Assembly (NCBI GenBank): GCA_947095535.1
Contig: OX352772.1
Coordinates: forward strand, 217,545,346-217,609,345
Length of the DNA: 64,000 nucleotides
Direction of reading: 5' to 3'
Source: Poecilobothrus nobilitatus
Lineage: Eukaryota; Arthropoda; Insecta; Diptera; Dolichopodidae
A model generated the notes under the pieces. The model saw only the letters and a list, made by a program, of their open reading frames with translations, searched no databases and was not told where the DNA came from. This document shows, piece after piece, positions 48,171 through 62,390 of this stretch (within the stretch, counting starts at the first letter, position 1; each line of letters starts with the position of its first letter). The translations under genes were made by a program, and so were the position numbers.

Positions 48171-48457
48171 ATGTACAATTCTCGTCAATCTTGTTGTGTA
48201 AAGGGATGTTTAAATACATATTATAAATGTAAGAACATCTCTTTTCACAAGTTTCCGAACGACGAGGAATTAAAAAATAAGTGGATTTTTCATATTAAAT
48301 ATTTAAATAAACAAAGTGAAGTGAATCCAGATAGATCCTGTGTTTGTAGCGAACATTTCAGTGAGGAATGTCTGTTAAAGCCATTCAGCTTTAGTACGAC
48401 AAAATTAAAAGAAAAATCCATTCCTTCAAGATTTCCACATTTAGATTCATCTGAAAC
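48171..48457 (+). pseudogene. P3 transposase exon 1: intact THAP domain
   Basis: It is nearly identical to the P2 exon; Asn and Glu replace Lys and Asp at two positions. All C2CH ligands, the Trp and SIPSRF are present. The donor GTAAGT begins at 48458, and the 101-bp intron ends at 48558. Confidence 0.88.
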
Positions 48458-48558
48458 GTAAGTACAAAAAATTTCTAAAAATACATATAGGCATCACGCT
48501 AGTTATGAAAATTTGCATGATTATAAAATTAATTTTCCCTTTTAATTTCAAAATATAG

Positions 48559-49126
48559 TTCTCAACTTGAAATTTTATGTGATGAAGTTCAAGTGAATCT
48601 AAGTAGATTTGAGGATGAAGATTTAAAGAATAATGTAGTTGTAGAATCTAATTTTAGTTTAAGTAGTAATTTAAATAATGTATCTGCACAAACCAGCAAA
48701 AATCTTAATTTAGTAACTACGAATTTAGAATCGCCTGAAAAAGTTATTAGTAAAGTTATTAGCACGGCTAAATTAAAATTGAATGTTCATAAATTAAAAA
48801 AAAAATTATTTGCCAAAAAATTAAAAGTTAAGAAATTACAGAATAATAAATTTTACTCGAAAAAAAAAATTGCATCGTTAAAAAATATTATTTTTGATCT
48901 GAAAAAACGGTGTTTAATATCAGAAAATGCACATGATATATTACAATCGACAATAGAATCAGATGACACAGAAAAAATGCTGGAAGCAATAAAAACTGGA
49001 AAACATGGTACACCTGTTTTACGATCTTTTGCAATAACATTACATTTTTATTCTCCTAGGGCATATAATTATTTAAGAACAGCATTTAAAAATAAATTAC
49101 CATCTCCAAGGACATTAAGACAATGA
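48559..49126 (+). pseudogene. P3 transposase exon 2, first open segment
   Basis: It is identical in layout to P2: linker, Lys/Leu-rich helix, LRSFAITLHFYSPRAY and LPSPRTLRQ, then TGA (49124-49126) in place of Trp. Confidence 0.87.
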
Positions 49127-49221
49127 TATTCGTCTATTGATGGCGAGCCGGAATTTTCTGAAGAAGCTTTAAATGCTATAAAAATGAAAACCCGAGAAAA
49201 AAAATTTACTGTTGCTTACTG

Positions 49222-50087
49222 ATGGATGAAATGTCTATAAGAAAACATGTGCAGTATGATAAAATTAAAAAAAAATTTATAGGAAGAGTTGACTGTAATT
49301 TCAAAAGACAATTAGATGATTCTTTCCCTATAGCAACTGAAGTTTTTGTTTTGATGATTAACGCAATAAACGATAGATGGAAAATTCCTATTGGATACTT
49401 TGCAGTTAATGGATTGAACGGTTCAGAAAAGGCAAATATAATAAAAGAAGCCTTAATTTTTTTAAAAGATGCAAATATTGAAATAATTAATCTAACTTTT
49501 GATGGTCCACCCAGCAATATAGCAATGGCTGCAGAATGGGAGCTTATTTAAAACCCGAGAATATGAAACCGTTCTTTTTAAATCCGCTAACTAATAAAAA
49601 AATATTTATATTACTTGATATTGCTCATATGCTTAAGTTGATCAGAAATACATTAGCTACTAAAGAATTAATGTACAATAAAAATGGTGATAAAATAAAA
49701 TGGAAATTTATAGAAAATTTGTATGATTTGCAAACCACAGAAGGAATACATTTGGCTAATAAAATAACCCAAAAGCATATCGAATGGCAAAATCAGAAAA
49801 TGAAAGTAAAACTAGCTGCACAAACATTTAGTAAAAGTGTAGCAGATGCGTTACAATATTTATCGGAAACACAGCATAAATCATTTATTGAATGTAAAGC
49901 TACAATAGAATTTATTAGGATATTAAATGATTTATTTGATATTTTTAATTCAAAAACAAAATTCGGAAAAGGATATAAAAACGCTATAGGGGAAAGAAAT
50001 AAAGAAGATTACTTTAATTTTTTTAAAAACGTCCGACATTATTTAATGAATTTAAGAACAATTGCTGATATTCAAGAGCGAAAATAA
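49222..50087 (+). pseudogene. P3 transposase, central catalytic part, split by a 1-base deletion
   Basis: It carries MDEMSIRKH and TFDGPPSNIAM. The frame then breaks at gcagaatggg (49532-49541), where P1 and P2 have gcagaattggg. The second piece (49536-50087) has LLDIAHMLKLIRNTL. It then reads through the Trp codon that is TGA in P1 and P2, continues through GKGYKNAIGERNKEDYF, and ends at TAA TAG. Confidence 0.87.
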
Positions 50088-50092
50088 TAGAT

Positions 50093-50991
50093 TTGCGAGT
50101 AAAAACAGGATTTTTAGGTTTTATCTTGGCTACTCACACTTTCCAACAAATGTACAAAGAATATTTTGAAACAAATGTTGATTTACACTATATTTGTACC
50201 CTTAAATTTAGTCAAGACCATTTGGAAACTTTTTTTTCAGCTATAAGAAGTCGTGGATACTGGAACAATAATCCTACAGTAGCGCAATTTATGTCAGCTT
50301 ACAAAAGGCTTTTAATTAAAAATCAAATCAAATCTTCAGCAGAAGCAAATTGTTTGGAACAAATGGATATTAAAATATTAACGGTCTCATCCAGAAGAAC
50401 ATTGGACAAAATTAATTCAAATTCATTTTCTCTAAATGTCATGGATGAAGACAATTTAAATGAAGAAATATGTATAGATGACATACCTTTACAAGCAATT
50501 AGTCCTGTCATCGACACTGCAGTAATATATATTGCTGGATGGATTCAAAGAAAAATTTTACAAAAAATAATTTGTTCTTCTTGCATTGAAACTATCCTTG
50601 ATGGAGAAAAAGAAGAATCAAGATTAATAGATTTGAAAAATTTTGGTGGATTAATTAAACCGTCTAAGAATATCGTTAATATTTGTAGAATAACAGAAAA
50701 ATATTTATCAATTTTCACAATTGAAAATAGGATAAATGAAAACATTTTTGGATGAAATTGATTAATGTTATATTAAGAAACATTCCAAATACAATATTTA
50801 ACGATATGGATGATCATATAATAGAGTGTGACGTTCTGGAAAATCATAGATATTTTTTAATAAAATTTATAGCAGAAAATTATTTAAACGTTAAACTTTT
50901 TCATTTGGCAAAATTAAAAACACAACTTTTAAATCAATCTAAATTTAGTAGACAAAAATTGAATAAATTAATATCATTTGCTGGTTTGTAA
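50093..50991 (+). pseudogene. P3 transposase, C-terminal part
   Basis: The open piece 50093-50755 carries KTGFLGFILATHTF, DHLETFFSAIRSRGYWNNNPT (in two parts) and YIAGW, all conserved in P transposases. The final 79 residues (50752-50991) are out of frame by the 1-base deletion shared with P2. Confidence 0.85.
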
Positions 50992-52330
50992 AATACCTAA
51001 ATTATCTTTTTAATTATTTTTTTATATTTGAATATTTCATATTTTTCACTTTTTGTAAATAATTTTAATATTTTTCATAATTCTTTGTAAATAAACACAA
51101 CATATTATCATCTTATGCATTTTCTATTATGTACCTAACATACTACATATTATGTATATTAACTTTTCATGCATTTTATTTTTGTCCTGTTAATTACTTT
51201 TTGTGAACTGAATTAAAACTTTATTATTTTATGCTTGTTATTTATTTTTTGTTAAATGTTGAATTTTGTATTATTTTATGCATGTTATTTGTTATACTGA
51301 ATTTTCAATTATTTTTGTTTTTTGTTATTGTATTACCTTTGTTTAAATATTTATTTTTTCTGTAAAGTGGAATAGGCCTCCTGGGGAACCACTTAAAAAA
51401 AACGCACCTTTTTCTTTACCCCATGGGTGGTGTGGGAAAAAGAAAATTTATTTTGCAATAACATTAATATTTTATTTTATATTTTATCACTTTAATACAG
51501 CTCGTGCTCATCGTTTGAGAATTATTCTACTGATAGGTGTTTATGGATCACCATTATATGAAATATGCCATTATATTCTTTGGCCACCGAGTTTGTTTAG
51601 GTGTATTATCCGAACATATACATATAGTTGTACATATATTTGGAAAGGTATATTATTCGTACATATGATCCTAAAATTAAAAATATGGTTCATAAAAAAT
51701 AAATATAGCCAAATATATTAGTAATTTTAAATGCATATTTGCGTACCTAGTTGTTTGTTGTAATAGTAATTGATACTCTTGATTCTTAGTATCAATAAGA
51801 TCTCATGAAATCTAATTATTCAATTCACGTTCTAGAAAATCTGACTCCTTATATCTTTTAAATTTTTATTTTCTTTTTGTAATTTTGAATTTTTCTAAAT
51901 CTTGAATACTTGCTTATTGTCGTTCCAGTGACTAAAAATATGAAGTTTGTATAAATTAAAAAAGAAAATAATATTCAAATAATATATGTACCTTGGACAA
52001 AGTTTTCCAATCGATAAATACGATACTATAAATTTTTTCTGTAATTCTTTATTTTGAAATTTGCTTGCTTGCTATTTATTCTTGTCTATTCTCTTCAAAT
52101 TTAGAATTTAAATATTATAAATCTGCATGATAATACACATATCCAATATCTATGTAGAAACTCATGAGAAACTGTACTGCGATTTTATAATAATTTTAAT
52201 GAAATTTTATGATTCAAAAACAGCTGACATCCAACTTACGTCAAATGAACGACATTACTTGGATGTCGTATGTTATATTTTTGACTGAAATTTCGTGTAT
52301 AGGAAAATACATTAGAGTGAAAGAGAAAGT
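50992..52330 (+). other. P3 3' non-coding region
   Basis: It has the same content as in P1 and P2, including AATAAA near 51090 and the subterminal inverted repeat near 52225-52270. No further gene was seen. Confidence 0.5.
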
Positions 52331-54914
52331 GCCAATCTAAAGTACTTAATATATCTATGCATTTAAGAGACTTACAGGTTTACACTTGAAATCGTATGTT
52401 GACACTGAGATAAAATTGAACGAAAAACTAGTACCAAAATATAATGAAGACACATCCACCCACACGTACAAAAATCATAAAATCACCCATTTTATGATTT
52501 TTGTACTACATAGTGTTTTTTAATATATTATTAATATAAATAACATGGTTAGGTACATTTATAAATATAGTTAGGTATATAGTAATAAATATAATTAGGC
52601 ATATTTTATATATTCAAATATAAATATACATACAAACAATATCAATTAGAACAAAACTTCAGCGGTATTACGACCGGTTATTTGTGGTCTCAGATGTGAA
52701 CACAAAGTTGATAACGGTCATTCACACAAGCTAATAATTATGTGAACATACGGCCCTAAATGTTTAATGTGTTTTGTTTTATGAACATTTTTTATGTTAC
52801 AAAATTCAAATAAGATTGTAAGATTCCAATAAGATTATAAAGTGTATAAAAGAAAATAATATAATAATACGAAATCAAAATCAAAAAAATAAGGATAATA
52901 ATGGCTTCGAAGTAACTGGAGCTACATATATCTATGTATATTCAGCAACGAAGCGTGACTTTTTTAGAGACGGAAGCACACTAAGTTATGATCTTTTTTT
53001 CATAGGGTTTTTATTTTATTTGCGACAACTCACAATCATTTTTACATATTTTGTTTACTTTAACATTTTGTTTTTCTTCGAAATCTCTTGAAGATAGTAA
53101 TCTTTCGTTCTAAAAATAATTTTTCTTCTATTACATAGTTGCAAGAATCCATCTCGAGTATCTAAGATTGGTATGCATAAAATTAATATAATAAAATTAA
53201 TATGAACTTGTTTATTTTGAATTTTACCAATATTAAAGTTAAAACAAAACTGTTAGTTACCTAAATATTGCAATATTTTAAGTAATCTTAAACGAAAATA
53301 GTTTAAAATTTAAATACTTTTTATAGATACAAAAACATGTATGTAAATTTTAATGTATCTATTTTAATTATTATGTCAATTGTTGTTCGTTTCGTACGTA
53401 TAGTACGTTATTGTATGTATTCAGAATCCAATCATGTTGGCTTAGTTGTATTATATTGAATAGGTTATACATACATTAGTATGTAATTATTTTTAACTAA
53501 ATAAATTTTTTTAAGTGAGTTTTAGTAAAAGTTGTTGCAGTTTTTAGTGGATTTATTTTGTTACGGAAGCACTCATTCCGTTCAATATATGAAGCCTTCG
53601 GTTTTATTTATATAATCGGTTTGTTTTACGTTTTTAATTTTTAAAATTTTTAAACATGGTACGTATTAAGTTCTGTGTTCCTTTTTGTAGCAATAAGTTA
53701 AATAAAAGATATAGATTTCAATAACTAAACTCCTACTTACATTTTTATAAATTTTAAAAAATTTAAAAATATCTCTATCGTACACAATTTTAAACCCGAT
53801 AAAAAAATGGCTTAAATCCGATAAATGCAATTTTTATAATACGATAAACCAGCGTACATATATTAAAAACCAAAACCTAAGTAAACAGGCCAAGAACTGA
53901 AAACACATGAATGTAGTTGTGAGAGAATTGCAATCGATTCTCACGTATCGCGCGTATAAATAATTTCATAATTGATGTGAGTCGCGATTATAGCCATAAA
54001 GTGTGTACAAAATTTTAAAGTATGAAAGTAGTCTCGACGTATACTATTAGGATATTGAGGCAATTTATCTTAAGAAGCTTTTAAAATAAAAAATTTAAAG
54101 GAAGACAATTTTTTAAATGCATATTTATGAATGAAAATACTATATTTTAAAATATTTTTCTTTAATGAATTATGTAAAAAAGATGCGACTTTAATTTTCT
54201 CTTTGGACCAAATTGAATAAAGTAAATCGTTTTTGTGTTATTTAAAGATTTATAGTCGGCCGCCTATTTTTTCCATAAGACTGCGTGTAAATTTGTTAAA
54301 AGCTGTCTCCTTATTAAGCTTTTACTCTCTGCACTTCATGGCCTGATAATTGATGTGAGTCTCGTTAAAAACGTATAAAAAAAAGGTTTTTTTGATATAC
54401 GCTAAAAGCATACGATAAAAATCATAGTCCAAAGTTTCATAATACTAACACTATTAAAACTATCGGAGATAGCGTGAATCGTACGATAAATTTTTTCATA
54501 ATAAGGGGGTAAAATTTTGAATAACCTTAATTAAATTAAATCTTAATTTAAAAAAAAAAAAAATCAATTATTAAGTAATACAAAAACTTAAAATCTCTGA
54601 ATGAAACTGGTTATAAAAAACTACTTTATATTATTTTAATAAATATAAACAGCTGAGTGAACAAAATGTGTACATATTATAAAATTGCATATATATTTTT
54701 TTGATTGAATACCTCAAGATAGGAAAACACATGAGAAGAAAAGAAACAACCATACCTAACTTCCCATCTGTTAATTAATATATCTAGCTACCAACATAAC
54801 AAAATTTTTCATCGCCTGTCTAACAAAAATACATTTTCATCTAGAGGCGACGTCATACCTTTCTTCATCGCCTAAGTCTATGAAATGAGTCTAAGAGAAT
54901 ATGGGTGTTCGTTT

Positions 54915-55147
54915 TATTTTTATTATTCATTACTATCATTATTACTATTATTAATATTACTATTATTATTACTAATATTTTTATTATTGTTATTATTAAT
55001 GTAATTATTATTATTATTAATTATACGATATACATTATTACGATATGAAATTACTACACATTTTTTATTTATACGACCGGACCGGGGTTTGAACCCAAGA
55101 TCCTTCGATTGAAAGGTTGACGACTTAACCACTGCGCCATGAGTAAG
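54915..55147 (-). repeat. tRNA-derived SINE-like repeat, U8
   Basis: The head at 55075-55147 has intact A and B boxes, and the ATT-rich tail is long. One flanking base differs (gagtaag for gagtcag). Confidence 0.6.
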
Positions 55148-55811
55148 ATAACTCATAACAGAATTGACTTAATTAGCTTTATATGAAATTCCAAAGGGTT
55201 GTACAAGAAATTTACATAACAAATAACAAATTTATGAAAATTAACATAATTTTTTTTTATATACTAGAATTGGAATTTCTTAAATTGGTAGGAGGAATTG
55301 TTAGCGACAGTCCCAAACTATAGAACATTTAAATCTCATATACGAGTTAATAATTTTAAGTTTTCAATATAAAAATGTGAAAATTGAAATTTCATTTTCA
55401 ATATAAAAATGTCAAAATTTTAATAGTTTGTATAAAGATAAGATTTTGCATTATTTACATTTAGAATTTACTAAAAATGTTGCCATTTACTTTTAGAATC
55501 AATTAAATATTGAAATAAATGATAAAATATGTTTATTTTTTCATTTAAAAAAGTTAAAATTAATTTATTTACGTTTTCAATACAAAGATGTAAATAATTT
55601 TTTATTTTACATATGTAAATTTGAATTATCTGTAACTACTGTACAACTCTTTTTTATTATTTAAAAATTCCATTCTGATTTTTGGACAAATTTTACAATG
55701 GCAATTCTTTCCATATATGTATATAAAAAAAATAATAGGAATGGATTAAAACGTCAAAATGCAGTCGACAATTATTTTCTTAACAAAATGTTCATTTTTA
55801 TAGGTTTTTAA

Positions 55812-56121
55812 GTTTTCTCGTATCTTACAATCAAAGAAGATAGATTTACCGGAATTACAAGATTGCACAATTTGTAATTATTCCTATAATTAATTCTCTT
55901 AACTTTAAATAATAATTCTATTTAATATAAAAATAAACTATTTTTTAATTTAAGGTGAGATAGATGAAATTTGTCAAAAAAAAAAATGTAAAGAAGCAGC
56001 AAAACAAGTAAAGGGAACTGTCTGGGTTGAAGACACATGTTTGCGAGAGGACTGTATTAAGTGCTCGAAGGCTGGGAAGGAAAATCAGCTCAAGCTGCTT
56101 GTACTTTAGCATATTGTGAAG
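55812..56121 (+). pseudogene. ITPA gene fragment, 5'-truncated, U8
   Basis: It starts within block one (FSRIL and then SKKIDLPELQ), because the upstream deletion fuses tttttatag to gtttttaag. Blocks two and three are as in U4, with the same expanded A-run. Confidence 0.73.
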
Positions 56122-56692
56122 GTGAAATTTATAATTGTTAATTTTTATGATTGAAATAAAATTTGTTATTACAATATAATTTGTTTTTTTTAATTAAAAA
56201 TTCGAAAAATAAAATAGGAAATAAATATACGTTTGTCGACATCTAGTGATTTTAAAGTTAAACTGTTTAGTGACATCCATTGGCCTTTTAGATGAAGTAG
56301 TTTATTGAAACTAGGAGCACTTCCAGCGATGGCGGCGCTAACGTCTAAAACTTTTAAGTAGGCTATCTATTATTACTATATTATATTATATATGTAGGTA
56401 CATGTCCCATAATTTTATATATATCAATAATACCATAATATAAATAATAATATTCCACAATCACCTACCCTTCGCTAACCGCACGAGCCAACGCAGAAAG
56501 CTGAGTTCCAACAAATTTGTTTTATAAAAAATTTAGATAAATCAAACAAATGGCAAATATTCCACCGAATGTCAAAAATAGCACCATTATCGTATTTTTT
56601 GTTACTAATTTGTTTTTATTACCTCTGTTATGAAATTTTTTAAATTGTCAAAAGTCATATGTTATAGTCAGTTTTGAATCGAATAGCAATTA

Positions 56693-57236
56693 AGGTAATG
56701 CCCCAATGTTTACTTTCCTTCCTTTACTTCCATCGAAAACTTTGACAGTTGAAATGAATTACATTATTTCTTATGGTACTTGGCCAAATATACAAAGTAT
56801 TCAAAGTATGTTAGCAAACGAAGCAAAGTACCGATTTGATGAATTTTCAATACCGTTCTTTGCGTTGAAACTTTGACATTCGATATTTGAATTGGTTTAA
56901 ATATCGAATGTCAAAGACTAAAAATTCTAAATAGTGGAGAATAGGTGGAAATTTCGTACAATCCATGAATTTGACGATTGCTATAAATGTCCCGAACCCA
57001 CAATCTTCTCCTATTTGCTACTGAATACAAATATTTGTACGTTTCATATAAAATGATTACAATTTCTAAAATTTTGTTTATATCCATTCCAGAAAAAATA
57101 AATTCAACAAAAGTCAAAGCAAATAATGCAAAGTAATCATTGGGCCAGTATTTACTTTGTTAACTTTGCTTCGTTTTAATACTTTGAAAAAGTATTCAAA
57201 ATAAAGGAAGCAAAGTAAGCATTGGGCCCATCCCCT
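56693..57236. mobile_element. MITE-1 with fold-back, U8
   Basis: This is the counterpart of 24512-25055, with the 18-bp fold-back at 56871-56916. The right end has one substitution (catcccct). Confidence 0.7.
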
Positions 57237-60200
57237 TTAGAGCCGTATGTTTGCATACGTATAATTTTTCGCGGATAATACCAGATCAGTCTCAAATCTC
57301 AATAGCATTTAAGAGACTTACATGTTTAAACTTGAAATCGTATGTTGACACTGAGATAAAATTGAACTAAACTAGTACCAAAATATATTGAAATCACATC
57401 CACCCACACGTACAAAAATCATAAAATCACACATTTTATGATTTTTGTACTACATAGTGTTTTTTAATATGTTATTAATATAAATAACATAGTTAGGTAC
57501 ATTTATAAATATAGTTAGGTATATAGTAATAAATATAATTAGGCATATTTTATATATTCAAATATAAATATACATACATACAATATCAATTAGAATAAAA
57601 CTTCAACGGTATTACGACCGGTTACTTCTGATCTCAGATGTGAACACAAAGTTGATAACGGTCATTCACATAAGTATTAGCTTGTGTACGACCCTAAATG
57701 TTTAATATGTTTTGCTTTGTGAATTGTTACAAAATTCAAATAAGATTGTAAGATTCCAATAAGATTATAAAGTGTATAAAAGAAAATAATATAATAATAC
57801 GAAATCAAAATCGAAAAAATAAGGATAATAATGGCTTGGAAGTAACTGGAGCTACATATATGTATATATGTATATTCAACGACGAAGCGTGACTTTTTTA
57901 GGGACGGAAGCACACTAAGTTATGATCCTTTTTTCATAGGGTTTTTATTTTATTTGCGACAACTCACAATCATTTTTACATATTTTGTTTACTTTAATAT
58001 TTTGTTTTTCTTCGAAATCTCTTGAAGATAATAATCTTTCCTTCTAAAAATAATTTTTCTTCTATCACATAGTTGCAAGAATCCATCTCGAATATTCTAG
58101 GATTGGTATGCATAAAATTAATATAAAATGAACTTGTTTATTTTGAATTTTACCAATATTAAAGTTAAAACAAAACTGTTAGTTACCTAAATATTGCAAT
58201 ATTTTAAGTAATCTTAAACGAGTAATGCAAATTTATTTAGTAATGCTCAAATACACTGAATAATACTGCACCATATTGAAAGAGAAAAAATTTTGTATCT
58301 TTTATTAATATAAATTTAAAATAATAATTAATATCAGATAACTAATCAACAGTCCTGTAAAATAACTAAAAACAAAAAAAAAAAATGTGATCAAAAATGT
58401 TCTAAAAAAATAAAAACAAACAACGGCCAAAAACAAATTGAAAGTCAACGAAAATTTCATACAAAATACAATGAGTTTGAATGGCTCATTTTTCTTTCGA
58501 TAATGAAGTTGGAAGAGAATTTTTTTTATGTTTGGAAATAATGTATGACAAACAAAACAAAAAACTGAAGAGAATTTTATGCTTGACAAAAATAGTTTAA
58601 AATTTAAATACTTTTTATAGATACAAAAACAACATGTACGTAAATTTTAATGTATCTATTTTAATTATTATGTCAATTGTTGTTCGTTTCGTACGTATAG
58701 TACTTTGTTGTATGTATTCAGAATCCAATCATGTTGGCTTAGTTGTATTATAGTGAATAGGTTATACATACATTAGTATGTAATTATTTTTAACTGAATA
58801 TTTTTTTAAGTGAGTTTTAGTAAAAGTTGTTGCAGTTTTTAGTGGATTTATTTTTTTACGGAAGCACTCATTCTGTTCAATATATGAAGCCTTCGGTTTT
58901 ATTTATATAATCGGTTTGTTTTACTTTTTTAATTTTTTAAATTTTTAAACATGGTGCGTATTAAGTTCTGTGTTCCTTTTTGTAGCAATAAGTTAAATAA
59001 AAGATATAGATTTCAATAGCTAAACTCCTACTTACATTTTTATAAATTTTAAAAAATTTAAAAATATCTCTATCGTACACAATTTTAAACCCGATAAAAA
59101 AATGCGTTAAATCCGATAAATGCAATTTTCATAATACGATAAACCAGCGTACATATATTAAAAACCAAGACCTAAGTAAACAGGCCAAGAACTGAAAACA
59201 CATGAATGTAGTTGAGAGAGAATTGCAATCGATTCTCACGTATCGCGCGTATGAATAATTTCATAATTGATGTGAGTCGCGATTATAGCCATAAAGTGTG
59301 TACAAAATTTTAAAGTATGAAAATAGTCTCGATGTATACTATTACGATATTGAGGCAATTTATCTTAAGAAGCTTTTAAAATAAAAAATTTAAAGGAAGA
59401 CAATTTTTTAAATGCATATTTATGAATGAAAATACTATATTTTTAAATATTTTTCTTTAATGAATTATGTAAAAAAGATGCGACTTTAATTTTCTCTTTG
59501 GACCAAATTGAATAAAGTAAATCGTTTTTGTGTTATTTCCAGATTTATAGTCGGCCCCCTACTTTTTCCATAAGACTGCGTGTAAATTTGTTAAAAGCTG
59601 TCCCCTTATTAAGCTTTTACTCTCTGCACTTCATGGCCTGATAATTGATGTGAGTCTCGTTAAAAACGTATAAAAAAAAGGTTTTTTTGATATACGCTAA
59701 AAGCATACGATAAAAATCATAGTCCAAAGTTTCATAATACTAACACTATTAAAACTATCGGAGATAGCGTGAATCGTACGATAAATTTTTTCATAATAAG
59801 GGGGTAAAATTTTGAATAACCTTAATTAAATTAAATCTTAATTTAAAAAAAAAAAAATCAATTATTAAGTAATACAAAAACTTAAAATCTCTGAATGAAA
59901 CTGGTTATAGAAAACTGCTTTATATTATTTTAATAAATATAAGCAGCTGAGTGAACGAAATGTATACATATTATAAAATTGCATATATATTGTTTTGATT
60001 AAATACCTCAAGATAGGAAAACACATAAGAAGAAAAGAAACAACCATACCTAACTTCCCATCTGTTAATTAATATATCTAGCTAGCAACATAACAAAATT
60101 TTTCATCGGCTGTCTAACAGAAATACATTTTCATCTATAGGCGACGTCGTACCCTTTTTGATCGCCTAAGTCTATGAAATGAGAATAAGAGAATATGGGT

Positions 60201-60401
60201 TTTCGTTTTATTTTTATTATTCATTACTATCATTGTTACTATTATTAATATTATTACTTAAAACATTTTTTTGCAAAAATGCTGGAAAAGTCAAAGTATT
60301 TCCACTCAATGTCAAAAATAGCGCCATATTTTTATTACCGCCATATGACTTTTTTTTAAATTGTCAAAAGTTATATGTCTAGCCAGTTTTGAATCCATTA
60401 T

Positions 60402-60748
60402 GCGAAAAAATTAGAGGAACTCAATGCCATTTTAGGACCTAAGGTTTCTCGTACCTTACAATAAAAGAAGATAGATTCACGGGAATTACAAGTTTGGACT
60501 GTGGTAATTATCCCTATAATTAATTCTCTTAACTTTAAATTATAATTCTATTTAATTTAAAAATAAACTTTTTTTTAATTTAAGGTGAGATAGATGAAAT
60601 TTGTCAAAAAAAATGTAAAGAAGCAGCAAAACAAGTAAAGCGAACTGTTTTGGTTGAAGACACATGTTTACGGGAGGACTGTACAAAATGCTCGAAGGCT
60701 AGGAAGGAAAATCAGCTCAAGCTGCTTGTACTTTAGCATATTGTGAAG
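60402..60748 (+). pseudogene. ITPA gene fragment, best-preserved block two, U9
   Basis: In this copy block two reads open from GEIDEICQKK to TVLVEDTCL with no stop and with an intact acceptor (tttaag). Block three (with MLEG) is in another frame because of the shared deletion between blocks. This makes it the clearest copy for homology searching. Confidence 0.8.
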
Positions 60749-61259
60749 GTGAAAATCATAATTGTTAATTTTTATTATTGAAATAAAATTTGTTATTACA
60801 ATATATTTTCCTTTTTTTAATTAAAAATTCGAAAAATAAAATAGGTAATAAATATACGTTTGGCGGCATCTAGTGATTTTAAAGTTAAACTGTTTAGTGA
60901 CATCTATTGGCCTTTTAGATGAAGTAGTTTATTGAAACTAGGAGCACTTCCAGCGATGGCGGCGCTAGCATCTATTATTACTATATTGTATTATATATGT
61001 AGGTACATGTATAAATAATAATATTCCACAATCAGCTACCCTTCGCTAACCGCACGAGCCAAAGCAAGAAGTTAAGTTCCAACAAATTTGTTTTATCAAA
61101 AATTTAGATAAATCAAACAAATGTCACATATTTCACCGATTGTCAAAAATAGCACCAATATGGTATTTGTTACTGATTTGTTTTGTTACCTCTATTATGA
61201 AATTTTTTAAATTGTCAAAAGTCATATGTTATAGTCAGTTTTGAATCGAATAGCAATTA

Positions 61260-61820
61260 AGGTGATGGCCCAATGTTTAATTTCCTTCCTTTACTTCCAT
61301 CGAAAACTTTGACGGCTGAAATGAATTACATTATTTCCTATGGTACTTGGCCAAATATACAAAGTATTCAAAGTATGTTAGTAAACGAAGCAAAGTACCG
61401 ATTTGACGACTTTTCAATTCCGTACTTTGCGTTGAAACTTTGACATGTGATATGTGAATTTTTTACATAAACAATAAAAAAATTTGAATAGGTTGGAAAA
61501 ATTCTAAATAGTTGAGAATAGGTGGAAATTTCGTACAATCCATGAATTTGACGATTGCTATAAATGTCCCGAACCCACAATCTTCTTCTATTTGCTACTG
61601 ATTACAAACATTTGTACGTTTCATATAAAATGATTACTATATATAATTTCTAAAATTTTGTTTATATCCATTCCAGAAAAAATAAATTCAACAAAAGTCA
61701 AAGCAAATAATGCAAAGTAATCATTGGGCCAGTATTTACTTTGTTAAGTTTGCTTCGTTTTGATACTTTGAAAAAGTATTCAAATTAAAGGAAGCAAAGT
61801 AAGCATTGGGCCCATCACCT
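61260..61820. mobile_element. MITE-1, U9 copy
   Basis: This is a complete 561-bp copy with TTA flanks, close to the U2 and U6 copies. Confidence 0.7.
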
Positions 61821-62390
61821 TTAGAGCCGTATGTTTGCATACGTATAATTTTTCGCTGATAATACCAGATCAGTCTCAAATCTCAATAGCATTTGAGAGA
61901 CTTACAGGTTTAAACTTGAAATCGTATGTTGACACTGAGATAAAATTGAACGAAAAATAGTACCAAAATATATTGAAGGCACATCCACCCACAAGTACAA
62001 TAATCATAAAATTACCCATTTTATGATTTTTGTACTACATAGTGTTTTTTAATATGTTATTAATATAAATAACATAGTTAGGTACAATTATAAATATAGT
62101 TAGGTATATAGTAATAAATATAATTAGGCATATTTTATATATTCAAATATAAATATACATACATACAATATTAATTAGAATAAAACTTCAGCGGTATTAC
62201 GACCACTTACTTGTGGTCTCAGATGTGAACACAAAGTTGATAACAGTCATTCACACAAGTTAATACTTATGTGAACATACGGTCCTAAATGTTTAATGTG
62301 TTTTGTTTTGTGAACATTTCTTATTACAAAATTCAAATAAGATTGTAAGATTCCAATAAGATTATAAAGTGCATAAAAAAAAATAATAAG

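Larger units (their letters stand above)
47838..52359 (+). mobile_element. P-superfamily DNA transposon, copy P3
   Basis: This 4522-bp copy has inverted ends at 47838-47865 and 52331-52359 and a catttaag duplication (47830-47837 and 52360-52367). It is the least damaged copy in the middle of the gene: Trp at 49786, no extra T near 50230, and NNNPT rather than NNKPT. It has a private 1-base deletion near 49536. Confidence 0.92.
47325..53335. repeat. Macrosatellite unit U7 (U3-like, carries P3)
   Basis: It has the same body deletion as U3 (junction near 47735) and the same mini frame extended into the junction. P3 and a type I tail follow. Near 53185-53200 a short duplication (ataaaattaatat) is private to this unit. 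Confidence 0.85.
53336..58632. repeat. Macrosatellite unit U8 (U4-like)
   Basis: It contains the mini frame, segment X (53871-54372), SINE (54915-55147), two minisatellite copies, a 5'-truncated ITPA fragment, MITE-1 with fold-back, empty P site, hairpin and type I tail. A deletion at about 55803 removed roughly 0.4 kb, including the start of the ITPA block. Confidence 0.85.
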
